In this document: one piece after another, positions 6,953 to 15,348 of the stretch
Layout: the number at the start of each line of letters is the position of its first letter
Position numbering within the stretch: position 1 is the stretch's first letter
Translations under genes and position numbers: made by a program
Origin: Blautia sp.
GTDB taxonomy: Bacteria; Bacillota; Clostridia; Lachnospirales; Lachnospiraceae
Assembly: GCA_023667395.1 (NCBI GenBank)
Contig: JAMPAC010000012.1
Span: forward strand, 1-64,000
Reading direction: 5' to 3'
DNA: 64,000 nt
Notes under the pieces: generated by a model
What the model was told of the DNA's origin: nothing
The model's input: only the letters and a program-made list of their open reading frames with translations
The model's database searches: none

Positions 6953-8503
6953 ATGAGATCAGATATCATAAAGCAATCAGAAGAACTCTATCAAAGCGGA
7001 AATGTGCAGGATGCTTTCCGGTATTATGCCTCCTGCCTGTGGCGCGGGGAGGAAAACAACCCGGAACTTTTGTCCCTGTGGCTTGGGGATCAAGACCTTG
7101 TGGCAAAAGCGGGCGAGCAGGCAGTCTGCGCCTTTATCGCCTCCATCCTGCTCACCATAGACCGCTACGAGGAATCCCTGCGGACACATCTGTGGGCGCT
7201 GTGCCAGCATGTGCTTGAGGGAATCACTGTGTTTGAGGACAGAGCGGACACCTCGGACCGTTATGTGGTGGAATGCAATCTCTACCGCCACCAGAAGAAA
7301 CCGGAGCAGGCGCTGGAAGCGATCTTAAAAGGCCTCGACCGGGGCGCCACCACCTCCAGGTATACTTTCGCTGGGTTGACCTATCTCGACCTGGAAAAGG
7401 AAGAAGAAGCGGAAAGATACCTCGCCCTGGGACTGCAGTCCGATCCCGGCAACGCAGCCGCCTACAACGATCTGGGAGACTATTATTTCAACAAACGCCG
7501 TTTCAGGAAAGCAGGCGAATGCTATTACAAGGTTCTGGAAGCGGGAAACTATGACGACTGCAGCTGGGCGGAACCCTCCTGGATCTTCTGCTGCTTTATG
7601 GAGGACGCAGATCCCTATGAACGGGAAAGGCTTGCCCTGTGCGCCGCCGCTGATATCCGCAACGACCGCGCCCGGGAACTCCGCCGGATGGCGTTCATTG
7701 AGACCCTGGCTCCCAACGTGGATTATCTCAGTTACAGTTCCGAGAGCATCATCAACGCCCTGCGCAGCATGCGTGAAAGGGGCGTTACCTCCGGCGTTAC
7801 CCAATGTGCCGTCACCTGCCAGGAATCAGCCAGCAGCATCCTGGCCGTCCACATGGGGATCGAGCAGATCTGCGGACAGCCCTCCGATTTCGTACTGACC
7901 TCCAACAAAGCGCAGGATCCACCCATGGATCAGACGGTAGATGCCGAGGGAATCGTACTGTGGGATTATGCCGACAGGAACCACCCTGTCCCCGTCGTTC
8001 CCAGACCCTCCGAACAGGTAAGCCGCCTTGTAGGCGAACTGGCCGCAACGGATTTCACACTGGACAGATGGTACGCTGCAGCAGAGGAATACGCCGCAAG
8101 GCTTTCCGCTGTTCCCCGGGAGGAACTGTACGGCGTCATGGTCTTCCCGCCAAAGCAGACGGACGACTCCATCCTGGCGGAGAACTGGCTGTTCCGGGTA
8201 CAGTTCGCGGCGGTATGCATCCTGGCGCGGCTCTCCCTGCACGAGATTGACAGGCTCTGTAAGGGACAGCTGGACTGGCCCATCATTCCCGCCTTCACGC
8301 TGGCTGCATGGCTCGCCTCCCGGGATGCCTCCCATGGACAGTGGGCGGAGGAACTTTTAAACATGGTAAAAAGCCGTATCTCACGGCATAATTACTGCTT
8401 TTTCGAATGGGCCTATACCTGTGCCGCCTACCTGCTGCCCGGGAAAAGCAAAGGGTACTATACCGCATTGTGGCAGTGGAGACAATCGCTGTCAGAGGGA
8501 TGA
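6953..8503 (+). CDS. Tetratricopeptide-repeat protein of unknown function
   Basis: 516 residues, acidic and cytosolic. At least three TPR-like helical pairs are visible at about residues 100-190 (NLYRHQKKPEQALEAILKGL, then TYLDLEKEEEAERYLALGL, then NDLGDYYFNKRRFRKAGECY). TPRs form protein-binding solenoids. The C-terminal half has no motif I recognise; it contains several Trp/Tyr-rich helices. The start follows AGAAGGAGTTTGATAACGA. The convergent SPFH gene ends 40 bp away across a shared hairpin. It may act with the CpXC protein upstream, but only adjacency supports this. Confidence 0.7.
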   Translation: MRSDIIKQSEELYQSGNVQDAFRYYASCLWRGEENNPELLSLWLGDQDLVAKAGEQAVCAFIASILLTIDRYEESLRTHLWALCQHVLEGITVFEDRADTSDRYVVECNLYRHQKKPEQALEAILKGLDRGATTSRYTFAGLTYLDLEKEEEAERYLALGLQSDPGNAAAYNDLGDYYFNKRRFRKAGECYYKVLEAGNYDDCSWAEPSWIFCCFMEDADPYERERLALCAAADIRNDRARELRRMAFIETLAPNVDYLSYSSESIINALRSMRERGVTSGVTQCAVTCQESASSILAVHMGIEQICGQPSDFVLTSNKAQDPPMDQTVDAEGIVLWDYADRNHPVPVVPRPSEQVSRLVGELAATDFTLDRWYAAAEEYAARLSAVPREELYGVMVFPPKQTDDSILAENWLFRVQFAAVCILARLSLHEIDRLCKGQLDWPIIPAFTLAAWLASRDASHGQWAEELLNMVKSRISRHNYCFFEWAYTCAAYLLPGKSKGYYTALWQWRQSLSEG

Positions 8504-8512
8504 TAGAAGGAA

Positions 8513-8534
8513 GGCGGTTGATGATTCAACCGCC
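8513..8534. terminator. Hairpin between convergent TPR and SPFH genes
   Basis: GGCGGTTGA (8513-8521) / TCAACCGCC (8526-8534), a perfect 9-bp stem with a TGAT loop. Its place between two convergent stop codons suggests bidirectional termination, although a clear T-run is missing on either strand. Confidence 0.45.
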
Positions 8535-8543
8535 CTGACAGCT

Positions 8544-9650
8544 TTACTCCCGCCCTGTTCCCATCATTTTTCCCAACTGCTCCAGCATCCCCGCGTTACC
8601 GTTCACGGAAATCTCGCCTACTTTCTGACAGATCCGCTCCAGGTACTCCAGTTCTTTCAGCCTGTAGAGCGTCTGGTTCTCATCCATGAGTTTCGCCGTG
8701 TTGAGCAGGGATCTGGTGGAGGCCACCTCCTCCCGCCTGGAAATCACGTTGGCCTGCGCCGCCTTTTCCGCCACCAGGACGGAGTTCATGATCTCCCGGA
8801 TCTCACCGGGCAGTATGATATCCCGGATCCCGGCGGTGAGGAAATTCACACAGAACATCTCTTCCCGCTTTTTCAGCGCCTGGAAGATTTCTTGCGAGAT
8901 CTGCTCTTTCGCCTCCAGGATCTCATCCAGCTTGTAATTTCCCACAATCTCCCTGATGGCAAGCTGTACCGCAGGATAAAGCTGTGTTTTCAGGTCCGAG
9001 ATGGTGGAAACGAATTCCACCGCATCCCGTATCCTGTACATGCAGGCAACATTCATCCGGATGCCGATTTTGTCCTTGGTGAGAATCTCCTGCCCCAGGA
9101 TGTCCATTTCTTTCTGCTTCATGTCAATCACATAAAAGGTAACGGCATAGTAGTAATTCCAGAAACGGTACACGCCTTTGGAAAACTGGGCCTGCATCAC
9201 ATTGTCATAGTATACCAGACCGGTTTCCCCCTCTCCCACCTTCACTTCCGTGTAGAGATGCCCGGGCACCAGCGTCAGCATCTGCTTTGTCACCTCCGCG
9301 CCGATCACCGTGTCCGCCATGGACACGATCCTGATCTCATAGCGGTCGAACACATTCCAGAAAACGTATTCTTTCCGGCTTGCAAAGGTGGTCAGTTTTC
9401 CGTTCATATAGAGAAATCCCACGGAACCATCGGGAATTTCCATATGTACGGTGGATTTCACGAATAAAGGATCCCTGGAAAGCACCTGGTAAGGGACATC
9501 CAGATAATCCAGTTCTCCCAGCATTTCTTCCGTGACCACCGTGTATCCCGCCATCTTGGAAAAATGGTAGGTTCCGGCGGTGATCATTTTCTGGAACACG
9601 CCGTTCTTCAATACAAATCCTGCCTGATTGTCTTTAATGATATATTTCAT
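8544..9650 (-). CDS. SPFH/Band-7 (slipin-like) protein
   Basis: 368 residues. A central SPFH domain runs from roughly residue 80 to 270 (GETGLVYYDNVMQAQFSKGVY, then IGIRMNVACMYRIRDAVEFV and LDEILEAKEQISQEI). A helical C-terminal region rich in Glu, Ala and Arg follows (VLVAEKAAQANVISRREE), the usual oligomerisation helix. No N-terminal membrane anchor is visible, so it may be a soluble or peripherally attached scaffold. Slipin-type SPFH genes are known neighbours of RtcB/Ro RNA-repair genes in other bacteria. Here RtcB is the next gene upstream on the same strand, across about 700 bp of structured non-coding DNA. Confidence 0.8.
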   Translation of the reverse strand: MKYIIKDNQAGFVLKNGVFQKMITAGTYHFSKMAGYTVVTEEMLGELDYLDVPYQVLSRDPLFVKSTVHMEIPDGSVGFLYMNGKLTTFASRKEYVFWNVFDRYEIRIVSMADTVIGAEVTKQMLTLVPGHLYTEVKVGEGETGLVYYDNVMQAQFSKGVYRFWNYYYAVTFYVIDMKQKEMDILGQEILTKDKIGIRMNVACMYRIRDAVEFVSTISDLKTQLYPAVQLAIREIVGNYKLDEILEAKEQISQEIFQALKKREEMFCVNFLTAGIRDIILPGEIREIMNSVLVAEKAAQANVISRREEVASTRSLLNTAKLMDENQTLYRLKELEYLERICQKVGEISVNGNAGMLEQLGKMMGTGRE

Positions 9651-9690
9651 GATGGATACCTCCTTGTTATCTTTGTAATACTTACACCGT

Positions 9691-9827
9691 CATGCCGCCT
9701 CCGGCGGCACAAACAATCCAATGAATCGGTGCAAGTCCGGAAGAATCGCTGCTCTTGCGATTCTTCTGTGTGAGATTTAGAATTTCTTAGGCGGCGTCCT
9801 TTGACGTCTTAGAAATTCTTCTCACAC
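9691..9827. repeat. H-family structured repeat, full copy H-a
   Basis: Three hairpins in series. GCCGCC/GGCGGC (9694-9699, 9703-9708). AAGAATCGC/GCGATTCTT (9741-9749, 9757-9765). A long stem from GTGTGAGA (9768-9775) to TCTCACAC (9820-9827) that contains CTTAG-GCGGC-GTCCTTT-GACGT-CTTAG at 9786-9812. It lies in the 5' flank of the SPFH gene. Equivalent copies are at 56101-56297 and 58968-59047. Confidence 0.85.
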
Positions 9828-9854
9828 TTCAGTCTGGGGCGGAAACTTCGTTCA

Positions 9855-9923
9855 GCAGGCCGTAGGGAGGAAGGGCATCCTGCATACATCTCATGCAGGA
9901 TGTTGTTCCTCCTTCCGGTCTGC
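9855..9923. other. Long interrupted hairpin (possible RNA stem)
   Basis: A 69-nt fold with three stacked stems. GCAGGCCG/CGGTCTGC (9855-9862, 9916-9923, one G-U). GGAGGAA/TTCCTCC (9866-9872, 9906-9912). CATCCTGCAT/ATGCAGGATG (9876-9885, 9893-9902). The internal loops are symmetric 3-nt loops. The shape recalls the long stem of Y RNAs, but no Ro-binding consensus can be confirmed. Confidence 0.5.
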
Positions 9924-10109
9924 GGTATCCCCAAGTCTCAGGCCTCAGACTGATCTGGCTCTTCACGCTTCTCCTTTTGCCGCCAAAGCGGCGGAGACAG
10001 CCACGAAAAATGCATTCCCTGCATTCCCGGAACTGCCCCGGCACTGCGGAACCCGGAAAACATTTCCACACTTCCAGAGAACGGAAGCTGCCCGAAATCG
10101 GGATAAAAG

Positions 10110-10260
10110 TGTTTCATGAGGCGGATTCGAACCGCAGACCATAAAGATCTTTTTCCATTGTTTTGTGTACTCTAACCACTGAGTTACCGTTTACACGGGA
10201 GGGAGTCGAACCCTCGCATTCACAAGCTTTCCTTAACAACCACGTTAAGTTGGTGAAATA
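10110..10260 (-). ncRNA. Tandem tRNA-like modules downstream of rtcB
   Basis: Same strand as rtcB, about 90 nt past its stop. Module 1 has a D-arm-like hairpin (10249-10232, CTTAA/TTAAG with GTGG in the loop), a 16-nt link and a perfect T-arm (GAGGG/CCCTC around TTCGACT, 10215-10199). A CCGT-GTAA-ACGG hairpin with a GNRA loop follows (10198-10187). Module 2 has a D-arm (10184-10169, ACTC/GAGT with GTGG), a link of about 32 nt and a T-arm (10136-10121, TTCGAAT loop). Neither module has a normal anticodon arm or a 7-bp acceptor. TTTCA (10258-10254) and TGAAA (10116-10112) could close the whole as a 5-bp stem. It could be a degenerate tRNA pair or a tRNA-mimicking RNA like YrlA. Confidence 0.55.
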
Positions 10261-10302
10261 TTTATGGGATACCGGACAGCACGCTGCCGGCACCGCCAGG
10301 CA

Positions 10303-10315
10303 GGAAGTTACTTCC
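10303..10315. promoter_or_regulatory. Palindrome shared with the WYL intergenic palindrome
   Basis: GGAAGT-T-ACTTCC, located 33 bp after the rtcB stop and upstream of the tRNA-like modules. Its half-sites equal those of the 28-bp palindrome at 13232-13259. A common DNA-binding protein is possible. Confidence 0.4.
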
Positions 10316-10348
10316 AATACCCTGGCTGAAATAAATTATTTCCTTACT

Positions 10349-11587
10349 TTACCCTTTGACCACGCCGACCGTCTTCAGTTTTCTCACTGGCGTGACCATA
10401 TCCTGCTGCTGTGCCATCACCTGGTCAATATCCTTATAGGCAAACCGGCACTCCTCAGCCACGTCATTTTTCCTGCGCTTTCCCAGCACCACATCCTGCT
10501 CTTTCAGATCCACCATGACTTTCTCCACGCTGAACGCTTTCATTGCCCCCGAACGGGAATAACTTCTTCCCGCGCCGTGGGAGGAGGTGCAGAAAGATTC
10601 CGGATTGCCTTTTCCTCTCACCACATAGCTGTAGGATCCCATGGCTCCCGGTATCACGGCCATTTCCCCCTCCCGCACTCTGGTGGCCCCTTTTCTATGT
10701 ACCCACACATTGGCGTCAAAATGATTTTCCAGCGACGCATAATTGTGATGGCAGTTGATCTCCTCCCCGAACTCCACCGTCTGCCCCGTATGCTTCTCAA
10801 TCAGTTCTTTCACAACGGCGCAGGTCTTATCCAGCATATGGGCGCGGTTTTCAAAGGCGTAATCCAGGGCAAGGTTCATCCAGTTGATATACTGCTGCCC
10901 TTCCTTTGACCGGACAGGCAGGAAAGCCAGATGGTATTCATCCTTTACCTCGCTGTACCACTGTCTGTTCAGTTCCCTTGCGGCCTTATGGAAATAGTCG
11001 CAGATGGCCTTTCCCAGGTGGCGGCTCCCGGAATGAAGCATAATGCAGAGGTAACCATCCTGATCTTCCTGCAGTTCGATAAAGTGATTGCCGCCTCCCA
11101 GGCTTCCCACCTGATAATATCCGTCCTCGATCAGCGGTATCAGTTCCGGGTTCTGCTCATACTTTTCCATCTCCTGCTGTGCCCGATCCAGCACCTGGGA
11201 TTCTTGGGGAACCTTGTATCTCTCCTGATTTAAAGGGATCGCCCTCATGATATTGCCGATGATGGCCTGGATCATGGTACCGTTTCCGGTCTGGATCCCC
11301 CGGATATCCTCCACACGGATATTGGTGGGAATGAAATCCATGCCGCATCCGATATCAACTCCCACCGCATTGGGAATGATCACATCCTTCGTGGCGATCA
11401 CGCCGCCGATGGGCATTCCCTTTCCCGCATGGGTATCCGGCATGAGACATACCCATTTATGTATAAATGGAAGCTGCGACAGGTTATAAGCCTGTTCCAG
11501 GCAGTTTTCCTCCAGCTGACTCTCGTCCTCCAGCCATATCTTTACCGGAAATCTCGTTTTCTCATTATACAACACGAACATATCCAT
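10349..11587 (-). CDS. rtcB: RNA-splicing ligase RtcB
   Basis: 412 residues. GTP- and Mn-dependent ligation of RNA 2',3'-cyclic phosphate (or 3'-phosphate) ends to 5'-OH ends, as in tRNA and rRNA repair. All signature elements are present: MPDTHAGKGMPIGGV, GVDIGCGM (metal Cys), GGGNHFIE, MLHSGSRHLG and SSHGAGRSYSR with the guanylylated His. The length is normal. No archease or RtcA gene is nearby. It is divergent from a WYL-domain regulator, with a 12-bp perfect inverted repeat between them, and tRNA-like RNA modules lie just downstream. The start follows AAAGGATGGG; a second in-frame ATG two codons later is an alternative. Confidence 0.95.
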   Translation of the reverse strand: MDMFVLYNEKTRFPVKIWLEDESQLEENCLEQAYNLSQLPFIHKWVCLMPDTHAGKGMPIGGVIATKDVIIPNAVGVDIGCGMDFIPTNIRVEDIRGIQTGNGTMIQAIIGNIMRAIPLNQERYKVPQESQVLDRAQQEMEKYEQNPELIPLIEDGYYQVGSLGGGNHFIELQEDQDGYLCIMLHSGSRHLGKAICDYFHKAARELNRQWYSEVKDEYHLAFLPVRSKEGQQYINWMNLALDYAFENRAHMLDKTCAVVKELIEKHTGQTVEFGEEINCHHNYASLENHFDANVWVHRKGATRVREGEMAVIPGAMGSYSYVVRGKGNPESFCTSSHGAGRSYSRSGAMKAFSVEKVMVDLKEQDVVLGKRRKNDVAEECRFAYKDIDQVMAQQQDMVTPVRKLKTVGVVKG

Positions 11588-11629
11588 CCCATCCTTTCGC
11601 CTGGTCTCTTTTCTGTATCTGATGAGATT

Positions 11630-11798
11630 ATTATATGTATTATTTTCCAGAAAATCATTTCAAAAAAGTTGCGAGGTGGTTCGCGCAAACTTCTCTGTAT
11701 TTATATAGTTAAAAAAATAAAATGTACAGTGGGGTTTTAAAAATCAATCAAAAATTGTAGTAGTTCGTAACAGTTCAGTGCCCTGTCTGAACTGTTAC
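11630..11798. promoter_or_regulatory. Divergent rtcB/WYL regulatory region
   Basis: The minus-strand -10 TATAAT (11635-11630) serves rtcB; its -35 is unclear. On the WYL side GTAACAGTTCAG (11767-11778) and CTGAACTGTTAC (11787-11798) form a perfect 12-bp inverted repeat with an 8-nt spacer. It is a good candidate operator for the adjacent WYL protein. Confidence 0.55.
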
Positions 11799-11939
11799 AG
11801 TAGTTCCGCCATGCAGAAACGTTACCACAAATTCGATGTTGAAAGCAAAAACACTCTTCTGTATAATAAAAAGAAAGCGCACCCCATAACGATGGGAACA
11901 GGCAGAAAAATGTGTGCAACGGCGCAGAAACGAGGAAAA

Positions 11940-13181
11940 ATGTCCGATTTTCAGGAACTGATCAAAAGTTTTCCAAAAACAAGGGAATATGTCCGCGACT
12001 TCTTCGTCTATGGCTTCAAGACCAGGGAGGAATTCAGGGATAAGAGCCCCCGTACCTACGACAACGAACGGCGGCGGCTGGAAAGCTGGCTTGGAAATTA
12101 TGTGCGAAAAGACCATGTGTCCAACGGCGCCAATATTTCCCTGGCAATAGACAGCAATCTTCTGGACACCAATCCGCTGTTTAGGGTATGGAAGACAAAA
12201 AGCTTCACCGACAACGATATCGTGCTCCATTTCCTGATATTAGATCTGCTTCATGACGGCGCGGAACTGACTGCGGAGGAGATAACCGGACGCCTGCTGG
12301 ACGACTATGAAGCGCTGTTCGACATCCAGACCGTCCGCCGGAAATGCAATGCCTACGAAAAGGAAGGGCTGCTGCAAAAGAAAAAAGAGGGCAAAACCGT
12401 TGTCTTTTCCCTGGATCGTTCCCTGGCCGACTGGCTTGCCGCAAACGAAAATATGCTGGATGCCCTTGCCTTTTACCAGATGGCGGAAACGTTCGGCGTT
12501 GTCGGAAATCATCTGACAGAGCAGCTGGATCATCACAACCATAGTTTCCGGGTGAAGCATGGTTTCTGCGTACACACCCTGGAGGATGAAGTCCTGTTTG
12601 ACCTCCTGGACGCCATGAACCGGAAGCTGAACATACGTCTGGAACTGAAAAGTTCCAAGAACGGATCCGTGAATACCGCCGACTGCGCGCCCCTGCAGAT
12701 CTTTACCAGCACCAGGAGCGGCAGACGTTTCCTGTGCGGATACGTGCGCAAAAGCAAACGCTTCACCTGCTACCGCCTTGATACGATCAAAACCGTCACC
12801 CCGCTGGAACAGTCGGCGGAATATGAGGAACTGCTCTCCAAACTGGATCGGAACCGGGAGCAGCTCTGGGGCGTATCTTTCCAGGGAAACAGCCGGAATC
12901 ACCTGGAGAGACTGACCATGACCATACAGGCTTTCGAGCCCTCCGAGCAGTATATTGTGAATCGGTTGAAAAATGAGGGCAGGGGCGGTACGGTCACCAG
13001 GATTGCAAGGAATGTCTATCAGTATGAGATTGAGGTATTCGACTGCAACGAAATGCTGCCCTGGATCCGCACTTTTACAGGTCGGATCCTGTCCCTGGAG
13101 TGCACTGACAAATCGGTGGAGCAGCGTTTTTACCAGGATCTGAGGGCAATGTACAGGATATACCAGATAGAGGCGGAGTGA
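11940..13181 (+). CDS. WYL-domain transcriptional regulator 1
   Basis: About 413 residues from ATG 11940 (GAGG just upstream); a longer frame begins at 11778 inside the inverted repeat and is less likely. The N-terminal 50 residues carry TYDNERRRLESWL. Residues about 90-160 look like a winged-helix (AEEITGRLLDDYEALFDIQTVRRKCNAY). The C-terminal half is a WYL-type Sm-fold sensor plus a WCX-like extension (ERLTMTIQAF to the end). WYL domains bind nucleic acid or nucleotide ligands and control RNA-repair and defence genes. Divergence from rtcB suggests it senses damage products and sets rtcB expression. Confidence 0.75.
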   Translation: MSDFQELIKSFPKTREYVRDFFVYGFKTREEFRDKSPRTYDNERRRLESWLGNYVRKDHVSNGANISLAIDSNLLDTNPLFRVWKTKSFTDNDIVLHFLILDLLHDGAELTAEEITGRLLDDYEALFDIQTVRRKCNAYEKEGLLQKKKEGKTVVFSLDRSLADWLAANENMLDALAFYQMAETFGVVGNHLTEQLDHHNHSFRVKHGFCVHTLEDEVLFDLLDAMNRKLNIRLELKSSKNGSVNTADCAPLQIFTSTRSGRRFLCGYVRKSKRFTCYRLDTIKTVTPLEQSAEYEELLSKLDRNREQLWGVSFQGNSRNHLERLTMTIQAFEPSEQYIVNRLKNEGRGGTVTRIARNVYQYEIEVFDCNEMLPWIRTFTGRILSLECTDKSVEQRFYQDLRAMYRIYQIEAE

Positions 13182-13231
13182 TCCTCCTTCAAGGACACTT
13201 TAGATACAGGCAAGAATTTCTGCCATGGAGA

Positions 13232-13259
13232 AAAATTTGGAAGTATACTTCCAAATTTT
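13232..13259. promoter_or_regulatory. 28-bp perfect palindrome between the WYL genes
   Basis: A perfect palindrome centred at 13245/13246 with core TTGGAAGTATACTTCCAA and AAAA/TTTT flanks, 40 bp before WYL gene 2. The absence of a loop favours an operator over a terminator, although the T-rich 3' arm would permit weak termination. A 13-bp relative lies at 10303-10315. Confidence 0.6.
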
Positions 13260-13298
13260 GAAATTAGTGCCCGCCAAAGGCAGGCATGGGGTGTAAAA

Positions 13299-14312
13299 AT
13301 GGAACTGTTTTCAGAAATATACAGCTGTTATTATCAGGTATTACGGCATCTGCTATGCAGTCAGAACGCCCTGACCATGCAGGATATCCGCAGCCGGATC
13401 TGCGGCGAGGGATTTGAGGAGAGCCTGCTTTCCATCATACCCAGGCTGGAGGACGGCACATGGAATTTATTTGAGAAAAATGGAAACCTATACCGCTCCC
13501 GACTGTCTTCCACTTTCATCACCCCTGTGTCCAATCTTGAAAAATCTTACCTCAAGGCGCTGCTGTCCGACCCCCGCATGGGATTGTTCCTGGAACGGGA
13601 ACAGCTGGACGAACTGGCTCAAATGCTGGTTTCCACAGAGCCGCTCTGGAAGCCGGAACAGTTTTACTATTTCGACCGTTTTTCCGATGGCGATCCCTAT
13701 GGGGATGAAAATTACCGTTCCTGCTTCCGCACCCTGCTCCAGGCTCAGAAGCAGAACCGCTATGTGGATATCGACTATACCTCGCCCCATGGGAACCGGG
13801 TGCACCACCACTATGTCCCCGCCCGCCTGGAGTATTCGGTGAAAAACGATAAATTCCGGCTGCTGGCCCTGAAACCGTCCCATGATCCCAGGAACCGGGA
13901 TGGACGCCCCAACAAACAGACGGATGTTAAAATGAAACTGGAGATTTTGAACATATCCCGCATCCAGAGCGTCCTGCTGATGGAAAAGACGCTCTCCGCC
14001 CCCGTGGACCTGGATGCCATGATCCAGCGTTCCTACTATAAGGAACCGCTCCGGCTGCGCATCGTGAACAGGCGCAATGCCCTGGAACGCGCCATGCTGC
14101 ACTTTGCAAACTATGAGAAGAATACCACAAAAATAGACGAGGAGACTTACGAATGCCTGATATATTATAACCAAAGCATGGAGACCGAACTGCTGATCGA
14201 AGTTATGTCTTTTGGTCCCATGCTTACTGTGCTTGGGAATGACAGATTCCTGGACAGCCTGAAAGCAAGGCTACAGAAGCAGATCAACATCGCGCCGTCC
14301 TTCGTCGATTGA
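13299..14312 (+). CDS. WYL-domain regulator 2
   Basis: 337 residues. The N-terminal 80 residues resemble a winged-helix (LLCSQNALTMQDIRSRICGEGFEESLLSIIPRL). The WYL domain begins near residue 145 (LLQAQKQNRYVDIDYTSPHG) and continues through FRLLALKPSHDPRN. The C-terminal WCX-like part (LRLRIVNRRNALERAMLHF) is as in regulator 1. The two regulators are tandem, probably co-regulated, and could form a heteromer. Their distance from each other in sequence argues for old rather than recent duplication. Confidence 0.75.
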   Translation: MELFSEIYSCYYQVLRHLLCSQNALTMQDIRSRICGEGFEESLLSIIPRLEDGTWNLFEKNGNLYRSRLSSTFITPVSNLEKSYLKALLSDPRMGLFLEREQLDELAQMLVSTEPLWKPEQFYYFDRFSDGDPYGDENYRSCFRTLLQAQKQNRYVDIDYTSPHGNRVHHHYVPARLEYSVKNDKFRLLALKPSHDPRNRDGRPNKQTDVKMKLEILNISRIQSVLLMEKTLSAPVDLDAMIQRSYYKEPLRLRIVNRRNALERAMLHFANYEKNTTKIDEETYECLIYYNQSMETELLIEVMSFGPMLTVLGNDRFLDSLKARLQKQINIAPSFVD

Positions 14313-14356
14313 TAACCGGGCGCGTTGAAACTATGTTGCATTCCCATATTGCCGTT

Positions 14357-14929
14357 TTACCAATACAACCGCATACTGTTTCCGGCTTCCTCATCCCCAA
14401 GGGAAAATTTTTCCTTTACTTTTGCCGTTGTCTCGTCAAAGGAAAGTTTCCGTTCCCTACAGGTGGATATCAACGCTTTGAGACCCTCCCGTCTTCCCTG
14501 TTCTATTCCCTTATTCACCATCTCGTCCAATAGATCGCACACGGTTGACCCTCCTTCTTTCATAAGACCTGCATTCTCCAGGTATCTCGTATCACCTGAC
14601 AGGGCATGGAGCATCCGCATCACCTCTTCCGGGTTCCTCAGTTCCTGCCGCCTCCTGACCAGACTCTCCCTGTCGGAAAGATAATCCAACACTACCCTCA
14701 TGTCCCCTTCAAACTGCTCCCTCACCGCAGCATTTCATACATGCTGTAATCCTGGAACTGGATTCGCCAGTTCCGCTTTCTGCCCCGGGTAAATACTCTC
14801 CGTCGGGCCTGGCAGCATCTTTTCCTCTGCCAAAACCTGCTCCCCCTTATACAAAAGTACATTGAAAAGTTCCGCAAATACATCCTTACATGCCACAAAC
14901 AGTTTTTCCGTTTTGTCCTTATTTCCCAT
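14357..14929 (-). pseudogene. Decayed Rpn-family nuclease/transposase-like gene
   Basis: The N-terminal piece (14929-14735) starts like Rpn/PD-(D/E)XK proteins (GNKDKTEKLFVACKDVFAELFN, DVFAELFN being the key part) and stops after PVPGLQHV. In another frame the next bases read QDYSMYEMLR before a stop. The tail (14725-14357, GTG start) reads LSDRESLVRRRQELRNPEEV and the typical GIEQGRREGLKALI end. The frame is broken at least twice and the middle is deleted, so it is a remnant. Rpn proteins are multi-copy recombination-promoting nucleases. Confidence 0.75.
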
Positions 14930-15348
14930 ATGATCCTCTCCGGTCAGGGCAGGAATATCGGAACATGAACAAAACCAAACGGGACTGCATATCCCTCTGC
15001 TTTCCGGTTCCGCCCTGTCAATTTAAAAGTTGAATCTGTGGCGAAACGCCCGAAAAGCACTTAAAACTACAGAATGTCGTAAAGTGCGATATGATTCTTC
15101 TTTCCTTGTTGTAAAATGTAGCAGTTACTTAAAATCAGCCCTACAAATATTGTATGAATCTGACTGATTACAGAATATCACTGCTATCTTCTTATGTCAA
15201 GCATTTTTTATTCCATTTATTACCGCTTTTTCGTTTATCCGAACAAATATCAGGCATTTGCATATGACCCACACACTGAGTCAGGTACGGGGAGCCGCTG
15301 GCAGGCTCCCCGACATTATAATTCACTGCATCACCATTCACAGCCGAT
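14930..15348. other. Gene-free gap after the J-domain gene
   Basis: AT-rich spacer without a supported gene. A perfect hairpin GGGGAGCC (15289-15296) / GGCTCCCC (15304-15311) lies about 40 bp past the J-domain stop and may end its transcript, though no T-run follows. ORFs drawn here are out-of-frame shadows. Confidence 0.5.

Noticed and set aside
9691..9827. Cobalamin or other known riboswitch upstream of SPFH
   Set aside because: The GGTGCAAGTC block is not within a recognisable aptamer, and the same block recurs between BMC genes as part of the H repeat.
10110..10260. Two ordinary functional tRNA genes
   Set aside because: T- and D-arms are good, but no 7-bp acceptor stems pair and the anticodon arms are missing or malformed.
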